Below, piece after piece: positions 1 through 5,969 of a stretch of DNA of 7,812 nt. How positions within the stretch are numbered: the first letter of the stretch is position 1; the number at the start of each line of letters is the position of its first letter. The notes beneath the pieces were generated by a model. That model was not told where the DNA came from. It was given only the letters and a program-made list of their open reading frames with translations, and did no database searches. This DNA comes from Alistipes sp. (GTDB lineage Bacteria > Bacteroidota > Bacteroidia > Bacteroidales > Rikenellaceae): assembly GCA_017646785.1 (NCBI GenBank), contig JAGCLX010000054.1:1-7812 (forward strand). Reading direction: 5' to 3'. The translations under genes and the position numbers were made by a program.

Positions 1-63
1 ACACCTCTTATGGAAGCTTTCGAGCGGCATATTCGCGGTTTTATAAAAAGAGATAATTTTTAA
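1..63 (+). CDS. 3' end of upstream gene, possibly large terminase subunit (partial)
   Basis: A coding frame enters from the left edge and ends at TAA 61-63, giving a 20-residue tail that ends GFIKRDNF. A second frame entering the window is open until TAA at 54-56 and ends with a basic stretch (FYKKR), so the true frame cannot be settled from so little sequence. In HK97-type phages the gene directly before the portal is normally the large terminase subunit, the ATPase/nuclease that packages DNA. That identity rests on position only, as no terminase motif lies inside the window. Confidence 0.35.
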   Translation, partial: TPLMEAFERHIRGFIKRDNF

Positions 64-68
64 AAGTA

Positions 69-98
69 ACAAACTGACACGTTTTTGTGTCAGTTTGT
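69..98. repeat. Perfect 12-bp inverted repeat (hairpin) in the gap before the portal gene
   Basis: The arms ACAAACTGACAC (69-80) and GTGTCAGTTTGT (87-98) are perfect reverse complements separated by a 6-nt T-rich loop. As RNA this forms a stable stem-loop six nt after the upstream stop codon. No T-run follows the right arm, so it is not a textbook intrinsic terminator on its own. It could be an RNA processing or 3'-end-protecting hairpin, or a palindromic protein-binding site. The left arm can also pair with 150-161 (one mismatch). Confidence 0.75.
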
Positions 99-100
99 GC

Positions 101-149
101 ATAAACGCGCATTTTGTTAACATTGTTAACTGAGTGCGCGTTTATTTTT
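101..149 (+). terminator. Candidate intrinsic terminator: 11-bp stem followed by five T
   Basis: The arms ATAAACGCGCA (101-111) and TGCGCGTTTAT (135-145) are perfect reverse complements. The 23-nt loop contains two GTTAAC palindromes (116-121 and 125-130) that can pair with each other over a 3-nt loop. The outer stem leads straight into TTTTT (145-149), which is the layout of a rho-independent terminator on the + strand. It could end or attenuate transcription from the packaging genes before the head operon. Whether it really terminates is inferred. Confidence 0.45.
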
Positions 150-150
150 G
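143..150 (+). promoter_or_regulatory. Possible Bacteroides-type -7 promoter box upstream of portal
   Basis: TATTTTTG at 143-150 matches the Bacteroidales -7 consensus TAnnTTTG. No well-spaced TTTG -33 box is present: TTTG at 113-116 is too far upstream and ATTG at 122-125 is only a partial match. If active, transcription would begin near 157, leaving a leader of about 20 nt before the portal ATG. The motif is short and overlaps the terminator T-run, so this is a weak call. Confidence 0.22.
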
Positions 151-177
151 TGTCACTTTGTGCTAAAGAAATTTGAC

Positions 178-1377
178 ATGGGTTTACTCGATTCCATATT
201 TGGCACAAAGGCTGAAGCACCAGCAACAACAATATTGCCAGTACATATCACAACAAGTGGTGACGATAGCAGCGTCTTCAGCACTGACGCTGCTATGCGC
301 ATTACAACAGTCTATCGTTGTGTACGTCTTATCGCCGATACAATCGGCACACTTCCAATTCACGTAAAACGTCGTATGCCTGACGGCTCGCGAGTGACCG
401 TCTACGATCATCCAGTGGCTCGACTTCTTCAGCAGCCATCACCACTCTATGCGCGCATCGACTTTATGCGCTCGCTCATAGCATCTGAAGAGTTGAGCGG
501 TAATGGCTATGGCTATATCGCCGAGCGTGATAATCTCGGTTATCCTACACGTGTCGACTACTACAAGCCTGCAGAGGTGCAGGTGATGATGGGTAACAAT
601 GATGTGTTTTACCATATCGCGCCGCTCAAAGTGGTGGCTCCAAGCCGTGATATAATCCACTTCAAGGGTTATGCTCCCGACGGCATCCTCGGAGAGTCAC
701 CAATCTCGCTTCTGCGTGATGAAATGGAGAATTGCGCAAACGCAACCAAGTGCTCCAAGGAGCTATACAAGCAGGATCTGCGCACGGCTGGCGTATTCTC
801 AACAGATCACAAGCTGGGGAAAGAGGCAACGCAAAATCTCTTTAAGTCGCTAGGCGCGATGCTCCGCAGGGCGAAGACCACAGGACAGCCGATTATTCTT
901 GAGGAGGGTCTTAAGTATTCATCTATTCAGCTATCGCCTGAGGATGCTCAGTTTGTTGCGAATAAGCTACAGAGCATCGACCAGGTGGCATCGGCATTCG
1001 GAGTGCCACCACACAAGGTCGGTGACCTCACACGTGGTACATATAGCAACAACGAGCAGGGCAACCTGGAGTTCTATATCGATTGTCTTCGTCCGAAAAT
1101 CGAGCAGATAGAAGAAGAGTTGAACCGCAAGCTTTTCCTTGAGTCTGAGAAAGCAGAATACTATATCGACATCGATTTCCGAGGGTTATTCCGTGCCGAC
1201 ACTGCAACACGTAAAGACTGGTACCGCGAGATGTTCTATATCGGCGTGTTTAGCTCGAATGACATCCGTGCGCTTGAGGACCTCCCAGCATACGAGGGTG
1301 GCGATAAGTATTACGTTCCTGTGAATCTTGCCCCTGCTGATAGTAATAATTCTAACATCAATAAGACAAATGAGTAA
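178..1377 (+). CDS. Phage portal protein, HK97 family
   Basis: This 399-aa protein forms the ring at the unique head vertex through which DNA is packaged and ejected, and it starts head assembly. Visible family motifs are the N-terminus MGLLDSIFG, VYRCVRLIADTIGTLPIHV at residues 45-63, the GESPISLL segment around 172-179, AFGVPPHKVGD at 273-283, and SNNEQGNLEF followed by LRPKIEQIEEELNRK around 290-320. The length is usual for HK97-type portals (about 380-430). ATG at 178 is chosen because the product then starts with the typical MGLLD sequence; a TTG at 148 in the same frame would add ten atypical residues and begin inside the repeat region. The upstream sequence has no Shine-Dalgarno core. 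The gene overlaps the protease gene by 8 nt, which suggests translational coupling. Confidence 0.95.
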   Translation: MGLLDSIFGTKAEAPATTILPVHITTSGDDSSVFSTDAAMRITTVYRCVRLIADTIGTLPIHVKRRMPDGSRVTVYDHPVARLLQQPSPLYARIDFMRSLIASEELSGNGYGYIAERDNLGYPTRVDYYKPAEVQVMMGNNDVFYHIAPLKVVAPSRDIIHFKGYAPDGILGESPISLLRDEMENCANATKCSKELYKQDLRTAGVFSTDHKLGKEATQNLFKSLGAMLRRAKTTGQPIILEEGLKYSSIQLSPEDAQFVANKLQSIDQVASAFGVPPHKVGDLTRGTYSNNEQGNLEFYIDCLRPKIEQIEEELNRKLFLESEKAEYYIDIDFRGLFRADTATRKDWYREMFYIGVFSSNDIRALEDLPAYEGGDKYYVPVNLAPADSNNSNINKTNE

Positions 1378-2026
1378 ATCACTAAACAATATCGAGCTGA
1401 GACGCTTAAGTGCTAAGCCTGCTGAGTTCCGAGTGGAGCGCGTAGCACGCGAGGATGGTGGCGAAGATACATACATCGCTGGCTACGCAGTGGTCTTCGA
1501 ACAGTATTCGAAGCCTATATGGGATGAGTGGGTGGAGATAATCTCGCGCAATGCTTTTGCTAATTGCGACATGAGCGACGTGGTAATGGTTATTGACCAT
1601 GCACGCGATGTCAGCTCGGTTCTCGCTCGCTCGCGCAATGGCGAGGGGACATTAGAGATTACCATTGACGAGGTGGGTGTAGCATTCCGTTTCCGAGTGC
1701 CTGACACAACCGCAGGGCATGATATGGTAAGCCTTATCCAGCGTGGAGACATCTCTGAGTGTAGCTTTGCCTTCTGGGTATCTGAAGACAGGTGGTTATA
1801 TGACGTAGCCTTTGGTGATAAGACTTACGATGTGCGACGCATTGAGTCTATTGCCAAACTCGCAGATCTCTCTATCGTGGTATCGGGTCAGTATGGGCAG
1901 ACCTCCGTCAGCGTAGAGGAACGCGCGTTAGTCAACGAAGCACGTAACGCAGGGAAATCTTCCAATTCCCCAGCATACAATGGAATGTCGGCAGAGCTTG
2001 CAGAGAGTATTTTACGAACACTTTAA
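1370..2026 (+). CDS. Prohead maturation protease, HK97 gp4-like (peptidase family S78)
   Basis: This 218-aa serine protease would be packaged inside the prohead, where it removes the N-terminal delta domain of the capsid protein and then itself. The family fold is visible as IAGYAVVFEQYS near residues 36-47, a histidine strand VVMVIDHARD (His77, likely catalytic) and ECSFAFWV (Ser132, likely nucleophile) following the conserved pattern of a glycine/acid turn before SF-F. The segment ADLSIVVSGQYGQ around 165-177 corresponds to the family's usual L-EVS-V-PAN region; Asp166 is the probable third catalytic residue where many homologues have Glu. ATG 1370 overlaps the portal stop, and the first residues MSKSLNNIELR look natural for the family. 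Residues 183-218 form a low-complexity C-terminal tail, which may be a self-processing or capsid-targeting segment (inference). Confidence 0.93.
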   Translation: MSKSLNNIELRRLSAKPAEFRVERVAREDGGEDTYIAGYAVVFEQYSKPIWDEWVEIISRNAFANCDMSDVVMVIDHARDVSSVLARSRNGEGTLEITIDEVGVAFRFRVPDTTAGHDMVSLIQRGDISECSFAFWVSEDRWLYDVAFGDKTYDVRRIESIAKLADLSIVVSGQYGQTSVSVEERALVNEARNAGKSSNSPAYNGMSAELAESILRTL

Positions 2027-2044
2027 TACATTCAATATAGGTTT

Positions 2045-3232
2045 ATGAGAATTAAAAAGTTAATGGAGGAGCGCAACGCTAAAGTAGCGGAGATGCGCTC
2101 ACTAAATGAGGCAGCTAAGGCTCGCGAGGAGCAGAGAATGACTAAGGAGGAGTCAGAGCAGTTCCGCAAGTTGGAGGCTGAGGTTGATTCATTGGATGAG
2201 GAGATCCGCCAGGCAGAGAAGCTTGAGGCTCTTGACAAACGTGTTGCCGAGCAGCGCGCAGCATCACAGACTCCTGCAGAGCAGCCTTCACAGAAGGAGG
2301 TGGAGCTTCGTGCATTTGCTAACTACCTGCGTGATGGTCGCATCACCGAGGAGGTACGTACAGCCTTGACTACTGAGAACTCTGCTGTAATGATTCCTAA
2401 AGAAATCTCTCAGCAGATCATTCTGGGGTTGCAGGGTCAGTTTGAGTTGATGTCAAAGTTCGGTCTCCGAATTACGCCACACGCTAAGACCTTTGTAGAG
2501 CCTATCCTATCAGGCGACATGACTCTTAAGCGCATCACCGTTGGTGCAGCTAACGATGAGGGTACTGCTGCATTTGAGGGTATCGAGATTAAGGCATACG
2601 ACTACAGATTGCCTGTCATTCCTCTATCTCTCACTTTGTTGGAGGGCTCAGATGCTGACATCCAGGGTGCTATCGTGGCATTGTTTACTGAGCATATTGC
2701 GCGTGGCTTGACTAAGTTGGCATTGACTGGCGGCACTGCAGCTGACGGCGTTTCAGCTCTCGTTCCAAAGGTAGTTGTTGCTACTGCAGCATCTGCTACT
2801 GCTATTACGTATAGCGACCTTGTAGATCTCCTTGCGAAGGTCAAGGCTCCACACAGCTCACAGGGTGTAGCGTCGTGGGTAATGAACTCAGCAACACGTG
2901 CAGCACTTATGAAGGTGCTTGACCAGAATGGTCGACCAATCTTCATTGAGTCAGCTCGCGAGGGTGAGCCTGATCGCATCCTTGGTCGTCCTGTGGTTAT
3001 CGATGATGCTATGGATGACATCGGTGCAGGTAAGACTCCTATCCTCTTCGGTGATTTGAAGAAGTACGTGATGCGTATTGTTCAGGGCGTAAAGGTACGT
3101 GTATACCAGGAGGAGAAATTCTATAAGGATAACTGTATCGGCGTACAGGCATTTGTGACCGCTGATGGTAAGCTCATCGCTAAGACTGGTGTATATGAGC
3201 CTATCGCAGGTCTCAAGATGAAAGCATCATAA
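2045..3232 (+). CDS. Major capsid protein, HK97 gp5-like, with N-terminal scaffolding (delta) domain
   Basis: The main shell protein has 395 aa. Residues 1 to about 75 are highly charged and heptad-like (rich in E, K, R, A and L), a predicted coiled coil matching the delta domain that serves as built-in scaffold in HK97 gp5. No separate scaffolding gene is present. The mature fold begins after about residue 100 (RTALTTENSAVMIPKEISQQI, broken by T/S-rich residues 107-113), where the upstream protease would be expected to cut. The C-terminal hallmark is the phage_capsid motif LFGDLKKYVMRIVQG at 334-348 followed by a beta segment and a final AKTGVYEPI strand. The start follows an 18-nt A/T-rich gap with no Shine-Dalgarno sequence, as expected for a highly expressed Bacteroidota gene. 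The fold is secure; covalent cross-linking as in HK97 cannot be judged from sequence alone. Confidence 0.95.
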   Translation: MRIKKLMEERNAKVAEMRSLNEAAKAREEQRMTKEESEQFRKLEAEVDSLDEEIRQAEKLEALDKRVAEQRAASQTPAEQPSQKEVELRAFANYLRDGRITEEVRTALTTENSAVMIPKEISQQIILGLQGQFELMSKFGLRITPHAKTFVEPILSGDMTLKRITVGAANDEGTAAFEGIEIKAYDYRLPVIPLSLTLLEGSDADIQGAIVALFTEHIARGLTKLALTGGTAADGVSALVPKVVVATAASATAITYSDLVDLLAKVKAPHSSQGVASWVMNSATRAALMKVLDQNGRPIFIESAREGEPDRILGRPVVIDDAMDDIGAGKTPILFGDLKKYVMRIVQGVKVRVYQEEKFYKDNCIGVQAFVTADGKLIAKTGVYEPIAGLKMKAS

Positions 3233-3243
3233 TCTGTTGAGCT

Positions 3244-3747
3244 ATGATTGTCACTCTCGAAAAGAACTACCCATCAGTGGTAGAGGAGATTGTCGCTAAC
3301 CACTTGCGTGTACAGCTCTCTGACGGAGAGCTTTACACCAACGCGGTGCAGTGCGTGCGCAATGCCTTCGATATCGCCAGCGACTACTGTAATCGCATCA
3401 TCGCGCAGTCGTTGGTGTCGATGACTGTGGAGGTGGAGAATGGTGTCGCTCTATTGCCAACGGCTCCGATTATCGAGGTGATGAGTGTGCAGGTAGATGG
3501 GGAAGATGTAGAGTATCGCCTTGTCGGTAACGATAAGGCGACCTACATCACCAACCTGCCAGCAACGGCAACACAGGTAGAAGTATCGGCGGAGGTTGGT
3601 TATGCTGATGGCGAGTTGCCTGGTGCAATTTACGCAGCGGTGGCAATTATCGCAAGCTCATTCTTCGAGAGTGGAATGGAGGCTGAATTTTCGGCACGCG
3701 CTAAATCATTGTTAAATCCTTATCGTATCTATCCGTATGGCTTATGA
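3244..3747 (+). CDS. Head-tail connector / adaptor protein, gp6-like
   Basis: This 167-aa protein probably forms the ring that attaches beneath the portal (HK97 gp6 / SPP1 gp15 type). The layout fits the family: an all-alpha N-terminal half (residues 1-57, with VQCVRNAFDIASDYCNRII), a short beta domain (about 60-118, including PIIEVMSVQVDGEDVEY), and a C-terminal helix LPGAIYAAVAIIASSFFESG at about 125-144 followed by the ending LLNPYRIYPYGL, which resembles the common terminal LL-PYR sequence. It is longer than HK97 gp6 (about 110 aa) and closer to the beta-domain-containing version found in many prophages. It follows the capsid gene by 11 nt and overlaps the next gene by 11 nt, the usual place of this family. 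Confidence 0.85.
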   Translation: MIVTLEKNYPSVVEEIVANHLRVQLSDGELYTNAVQCVRNAFDIASDYCNRIIAQSLVSMTVEVENGVALLPTAPIIEVMSVQVDGEDVEYRLVGNDKATYITNLPATATQVEVSAEVGYADGELPGAIYAAVAIIASSFFESGMEAEFSARAKSLLNPYRIYPYGL

Positions 3748-4057
3748 TGTTAGGTGTAAACTCTACACCGAGCAGACCGAGCGCGATGCTTATGGTCAGC
3801 CTACAGGTGAGCCACCATTGTGGCGTATAGTGTGGTGCTCGGCTACCTATTCGGGTGGCTCACGTAAGACATACGCTGGGCGTGTAGTTGGAGAGCACCA
3901 GGTGGTGTTGACAACACACTGGCGAGAGGGAATTGATCAATGTAGGTTCGTCGAGTTCGATGGGAAGCGCAGAGCTATTGTCGACGTTGTGCCAGAGGGT
4001 CGCCGTCGCTTAGCACATATCGTCACCTTCACTGATGATGTAGGTTATGGCGAATAA
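3737..4057 (+). CDS. Phage head closure protein, SPP1 gp16-like
   Basis: This small beta-rich protein of 106 aa is expected to bind under the adaptor ring and close the filled head. Family features are the short MAYDVRCKLYTEQTERDAYGQPTGE-like opening (residues 1-25: a first beta strand, then a D-YGQ-TGE turn), a central tryptophan-containing strand (LWRIVWCSATYSGG), a strand ending near VLTTHWREGID, and FVEFDGKRRAIVDVVPEGRRRLAHIVTF, corresponding to the usual sequence in which the hydrophobic F-G--Y-I strand precedes a final L-I---. The start overlaps the gp6-like gene by 11 nt, and the end overlaps the gp10-like gene by 11 nt. Assignment rests on length, beta pattern and gene order; the individual motif is weak but consistent. 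Confidence 0.8.
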   Translation: MAYDVRCKLYTEQTERDAYGQPTGEPPLWRIVWCSATYSGGSRKTYAGRVVGEHQVVLTTHWREGIDQCRFVEFDGKRRAIVDVVPEGRRRLAHIVTFTDDVGYGE

Positions 4058-4514
4058 TATCGATATTGTTGGTATTGATCGCTTAGAAAAGGACCTTCGA
4101 AAGTTGCAATCTAAAATGACAAAGAGGGAACTTGTAAAGCTAATACGTCCTGGCGCGAACATCATTCTACGAGAGATAAAAGCTCAGACACCTCAGCAGA
4201 CAGGAACCTTAAAGCGAGCTATTAGACTTCGTGTTGGTAGAGGTGCTCCCGATGCTCCTTATGCGAGTATTCTTACTAATTTTAGAAAGAATTACCTCTC
4301 TCGCAAAACGGAAAAGATAGTGTATCCATTTTATGTCAAGTTCGTTCATTTTGGGACTGTCACAAGTTATAATAAAAGAAAACATCGAAAGGGTGCGTCT
4401 GTCGGGAAAACTCGCATACATGCGAATCCATTTATCTATCGAGCTTTTAAAGCAAAGTACAACGAAGCAGCGCGCGTGATTCTTGAGAAGATATCAAAAT
4501 CAGTTGAACAATGA
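4047..4514 (+). CDS. HK97 gp10-like head-tail joining / tail completion protein
   Basis: This 155-aa basic protein belongs to the HK97 gp10 family, which acts at the head-tail junction. The recognisable elements are the opening helix IDRLEKDLRKLQSKM (residues 10-24), the PQQTGTLKRAIR motif (49-60, corresponding to the family's P--TG-L---I), APDAPYAS (67-74), VKFVHFGT (97-104, the conserved HFGT) and HANPFIYRAF (125-134, corresponding to the usual -RPF---A). It is unusually lysine/arginine rich. By hand count its DNA is about 40% GC, against about 55% for the preceding gene, and it uses AGA arginine codons. This suggests it was acquired from a different phage lineage. It overlaps the previous gene by 11 nt and the next by 4 nt (ATGA). 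Confidence 0.92.
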   Translation: MANNIDIVGIDRLEKDLRKLQSKMTKRELVKLIRPGANIILREIKAQTPQQTGTLKRAIRLRVGRGAPDAPYASILTNFRKNYLSRKTEKIVYPFYVKFVHFGTVTSYNKRKHRKGASVGKTRIHANPFIYRAFKAKYNEAARVILEKISKSVEQ

Positions 4515-4840
4515 ACGACTTACTTATTGCATTGCAGAGGCTTCTGCCAGTGTATCCATTCGAAGCACCTCAGGGAACTCCCATCCCTTATGGTGCGTGG
4601 GTACGCAACGAGACTCCTATTCGCACCAAGGATGGTATCTGTGGCTACGAAGGAACATTGACGGTGTCGGTGTTCGCTGGCACGTTAGAAGCTGTTAATA
4701 CTCTCTCTACGCGCATTATCGCGGTGGTGGATAATGCCACCTTCGATAATCGCGACTACTATTACGAGAGTTCGAGCGAAGAGAGCTACTCGGATATCGG
4801 ACTCGTTCAGAAAGATTTAATATTCAATTTCTCGGAATAA
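4511..4840 (+). CDS. Tail completion protein (DUF3168-like, gp17/gpU-type role)
   Basis: This protein of 109 aa likely forms the ring that terminates the tail tube and docks it to the neck. The form matches the DUF3168 type: an N-terminal helix (MNDLLIALQRLLP), a proline-rich turn reading TPIPYGAWVRNETPIRTKDG (residues 23-42), a beta strand (TLTVSVFAG) followed by a helix (LEAVNTLSTRIIAVVDNATF) and a terminal beta strand IGLVQKDLIFNFSE, which is typical for the family. Translation is probably coupled to the gp10-like gene by the ATGA overlap. Its position directly before the tail tube gene supports the role. The family name is inferred from pattern and context, with no strict signature residue. 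Confidence 0.78.
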   Translation: MNDLLIALQRLLPVYPFEAPQGTPIPYGAWVRNETPIRTKDGICGYEGTLTVSVFAGTLEAVNTLSTRIIAVVDNATFDNRDYYYESSSEESYSDIGLVQKDLIFNFSE

Positions 4841-4841
4841 T

Positions 4842-5261
4842 ATGGCTGAAACAGTTGTCCCTATTAAGGGTAATGACCTCTTCTTTACGCTCGGTGGCAA
4901 GCGTGTGTATCATGCGACCAATCACCAGCTCTCACTTACTGGTGAGTACGAGGAGTATGAAACAAAGGACACCCCAGGTAAGGTGCAGGTATTGTCAGGG
5001 CGCACAGGTACTGCATCGTGCGAGTCAATGGTGTGTGTAATTGGCTCAACTGGCAACGATATGGATACTGCAGCACTCATTGATGCGTGGATCGCAGGTA
5101 GTGAGCTTGCACTATCGTTGGCTATTGGTAGTGGTACGGGCGCAAAGACCTACACTGCATCTGCATGGATCACTGATGTGCAGATCTCGGCACAGGTCGC
5201 ACAGCGCGCAACCGCCTCAGTGTCATTCAAGCTCGGTGAGCTATCTCTAAAGACTAACTAA
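4842..5261 (+). CDS. Major tail tube protein (TP901-1 / phage_tail_2 type)
   Basis: This 139-aa beta-rich protein should polymerise into the rings of the non-contractile tail tube. The pattern is that of TP901-1-like tube proteins: an N-terminal arm followed by DLFFTLGGKRVYHATNHQLS (residues 12-31), the acidic hairpin loop EYEEYETKD (35-43), which typifies the family, a central helix MDTAALIDAWIAG (74-86), and final strands WITDVQISAQVAQRATASVSF ending in GEL. There is no Ig-like C-terminal domain. The start is 1 nt after the previous stop in the arrangement TAATATG. The position before the chaperone and tape measure genes is canonical. Confidence 0.9.
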   Translation: MAETVVPIKGNDLFFTLGGKRVYHATNHQLSLTGEYEEYETKDTPGKVQVLSGRTGTASCESMVCVIGSTGNDMDTAALIDAWIAGSELALSLAIGSGTGAKTYTASAWITDVQISAQVAQRATASVSFKLGELSLKTN

Positions 5262-5262
5262 T

Positions 5263-5637
5263 ATGGTACGATACTTTGAAGTAAATGGCACTCAGGAACC
5301 TGCAGACTTCAACGTGATGGTCGCCGCCACACTCGCAAGAGAGTGTGGCACCGACATCACTGGTATGGTGGAGCAGGTGCAGACGTACCAGGGAGAGGTT
5401 GACTTCTTGGAGTTTGCAGCTAAGGCAGGTGCTGAGGCACTGAATGCTGGAGCGAAGCGCGAGGGTACAGGTAAGAGCTTTACGAAGTATGATCTCTACG
5501 ATGCGTTCACGCGCGACCTGTCGCTTGCGGCGGAGTTCGTGACAGGTCTGATTAAGTCGTTATCGGGCGAAGCGGTTTTTTCGGAGCCGACGAAGGAGTC
5601 GGCACTTCCAAAGAAGCGAAAGAAGAGCGCAGAGTAA
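5263..5637 (+). CDS. Tail assembly chaperone, lambda gpG-like
   Basis: This 124-aa protein occupies the position of lambda gpG, between the tail tube and tape measure genes. In that family the protein binds the tape measure during tail assembly and is absent from the finished virion. It begins with a short beta segment (MVRYFEVNGTQ), has mixed helices (MVAATLARECG, VDFLEFAAKAGAEALNAGAK) and a helical DLYDAFTRDLSLAAEFVTGLIKSL region (77-100), and ends in a charged low-complexity tail rich in K, R and E. The last part contains Phe106 (TTT 5578-5580) within a run of six T followed by a hairpin, the likely -1 frameshift site to the next frame. The gene starts with the same TAATATG junction as the tube gene. 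Sequence identity in this family is always low, so the call rests on size, position and the frameshift layout. Confidence 0.8.
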   Translation: MVRYFEVNGTQEPADFNVMVAATLARECGTDITGMVEQVQTYQGEVDFLEFAAKAGAEALNAGAKREGTGKSFTKYDLYDAFTRDLSLAAEFVTGLIKSLSGEAVFSEPTKESALPKKRKKSAE

Positions 5638-5969
5638 CGCTTGAGATGATCCTCGCTATCGGATGTGGCATGATAGGGATGTCGCCGAGCGAGGTGTATG
5701 CGCTGGAGCTACGCGAGTTCAGTGCCATATACGAGGGGTGGCAAAGGTTGAGAGAGCAGCAGAGCCGTGAAGCGTGGGAGCGACATCGATGGATGGCGTG
5801 TGCGATTATCGGACCATGGCTCAAAGGTGGCAAGTCAATGACAGAGATATTGCCATTGCCGTGGGATGCACCACCGCAGGATGCTGAGCTGGATTACGAC
5901 CCTGAGGATATGGAAGCGCGCAGGAAACGAGTAGAACAATTAATGAGTATTACAAATGGCGAGGAGTGA
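5263..5969 (+). CDS. Predicted frameshift fusion of the two chaperones (gpGT-like)
   Basis: If the -1 slip happens at Phe106, the first 106 residues of the upstream chaperone continue in the other frame from TTC at 5580 to TGA at 5967-5969, giving about 235 aa. This is the layout of lambda gpGT: the G part binds the tape measure and the T extension recruits tube subunits. The joining segment (GADEGVGTSKEAKEERR) is charged and linker-like, which is expected between two domains. Between 5556 and 5646 the downstream frame has no ATG, consistent with access mainly by frameshifting. Expression of the fusion is an inference. Confidence 0.55.
5574..5603 (+). promoter_or_regulatory. Predicted programmed -1 ribosomal frameshift signal between chaperone frames
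   Basis: The sequence GGTTTTTTC (5574-5582) contains six T in a row; in the upstream frame it reads GTT TTT TCG (from 5575). A tRNA-Phe on TTT 5578-5580 can slip back to TTT 5577-5579 with full re-pairing. Four nt after the T run begins a hairpin with a 6-bp GC-rich stem, GCCGAC (5586-5591) and GTCGGC (5598-5603), loop GAAGGA. The downstream frame is open from 5556, after its TAA at 5553-5555, so a slip here yields a continuous product. It is not a perfect X XXY YYZ heptamer, because the P-site GTT codon would re-pair poorly, so single-tRNA slippage or slippage by RNA polymerase on T6 are alternatives. Confidence 0.6.
5646..5969 (+). CDS. Second tail assembly chaperone frame, lambda gpT-like
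   Basis: This frame encodes 107 aa from its first ATG, lies in the -1 frame relative to the upstream chaperone and is open from 5556. It shows the typical C-terminal chaperone pattern: a small helix AIGCGMIGMSPSEVYALELREF (residues 4-25, matching the common G-sP-e---lt--E pattern) and a tryptophan/arginine-rich helix EGWQRLREQQSREAWERHRWM, and after it IIGPWLKGGKSMTEILPLPWD, similar to the usual ending in small tail chaperones. A stand-alone product starting at ATG 5646 would lack part of the preceding linker; more likely it is made as the T part of a frameshift fusion. It overlaps the tape measure start by 14 nt, which couples chaperone and tape measure synthesis. Confidence 0.78.
   Translation: MILAIGCGMIGMSPSEVYALELREFSAIYEGWQRLREQQSREAWERHRWMACAIIGPWLKGGKSMTEILPLPWDAPPQDAELDYDPEDMEARRKRVEQLMSITNGEE

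Larger units (their letters stand above)
82..163. repeat. Imperfect 19-bp direct repeat flanking a hairpin
   Basis: Two copies of a 19-bp unit, TTTTTGTGTCAGTTTGTGC at 82-100 and the same unit with one change (G to C, position 156) at 145-163, bracket the second inverted repeat. The first copy supplies the right arm of the upstream hairpin, so both copies can pair with the single left arm at 69-80. The function is unknown; operator duplication or an RNA switch are possibilities. Confidence 0.7.

Noticed and set aside
148..177. Upstream TTG start extending the portal by ten residues
   Set aside because: The extension lies within the repeat region, and the ATG at 178 gives the typical portal N-terminus MGLLDSIFG.
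64..177. Phage attachment site or CRISPR-like repeat
   Set aside because: There are only two direct copies with a hairpin between them and no array, integrase or tRNA nearby. The position inside the structural operon is unlikely for an attachment site.
2602..3021. Minus-strand open frame of 139 codons within the capsid gene
   Set aside because: The sense frame is a clear capsid protein, and the antisense product is low-complexity without known motifs or a plausible start context.
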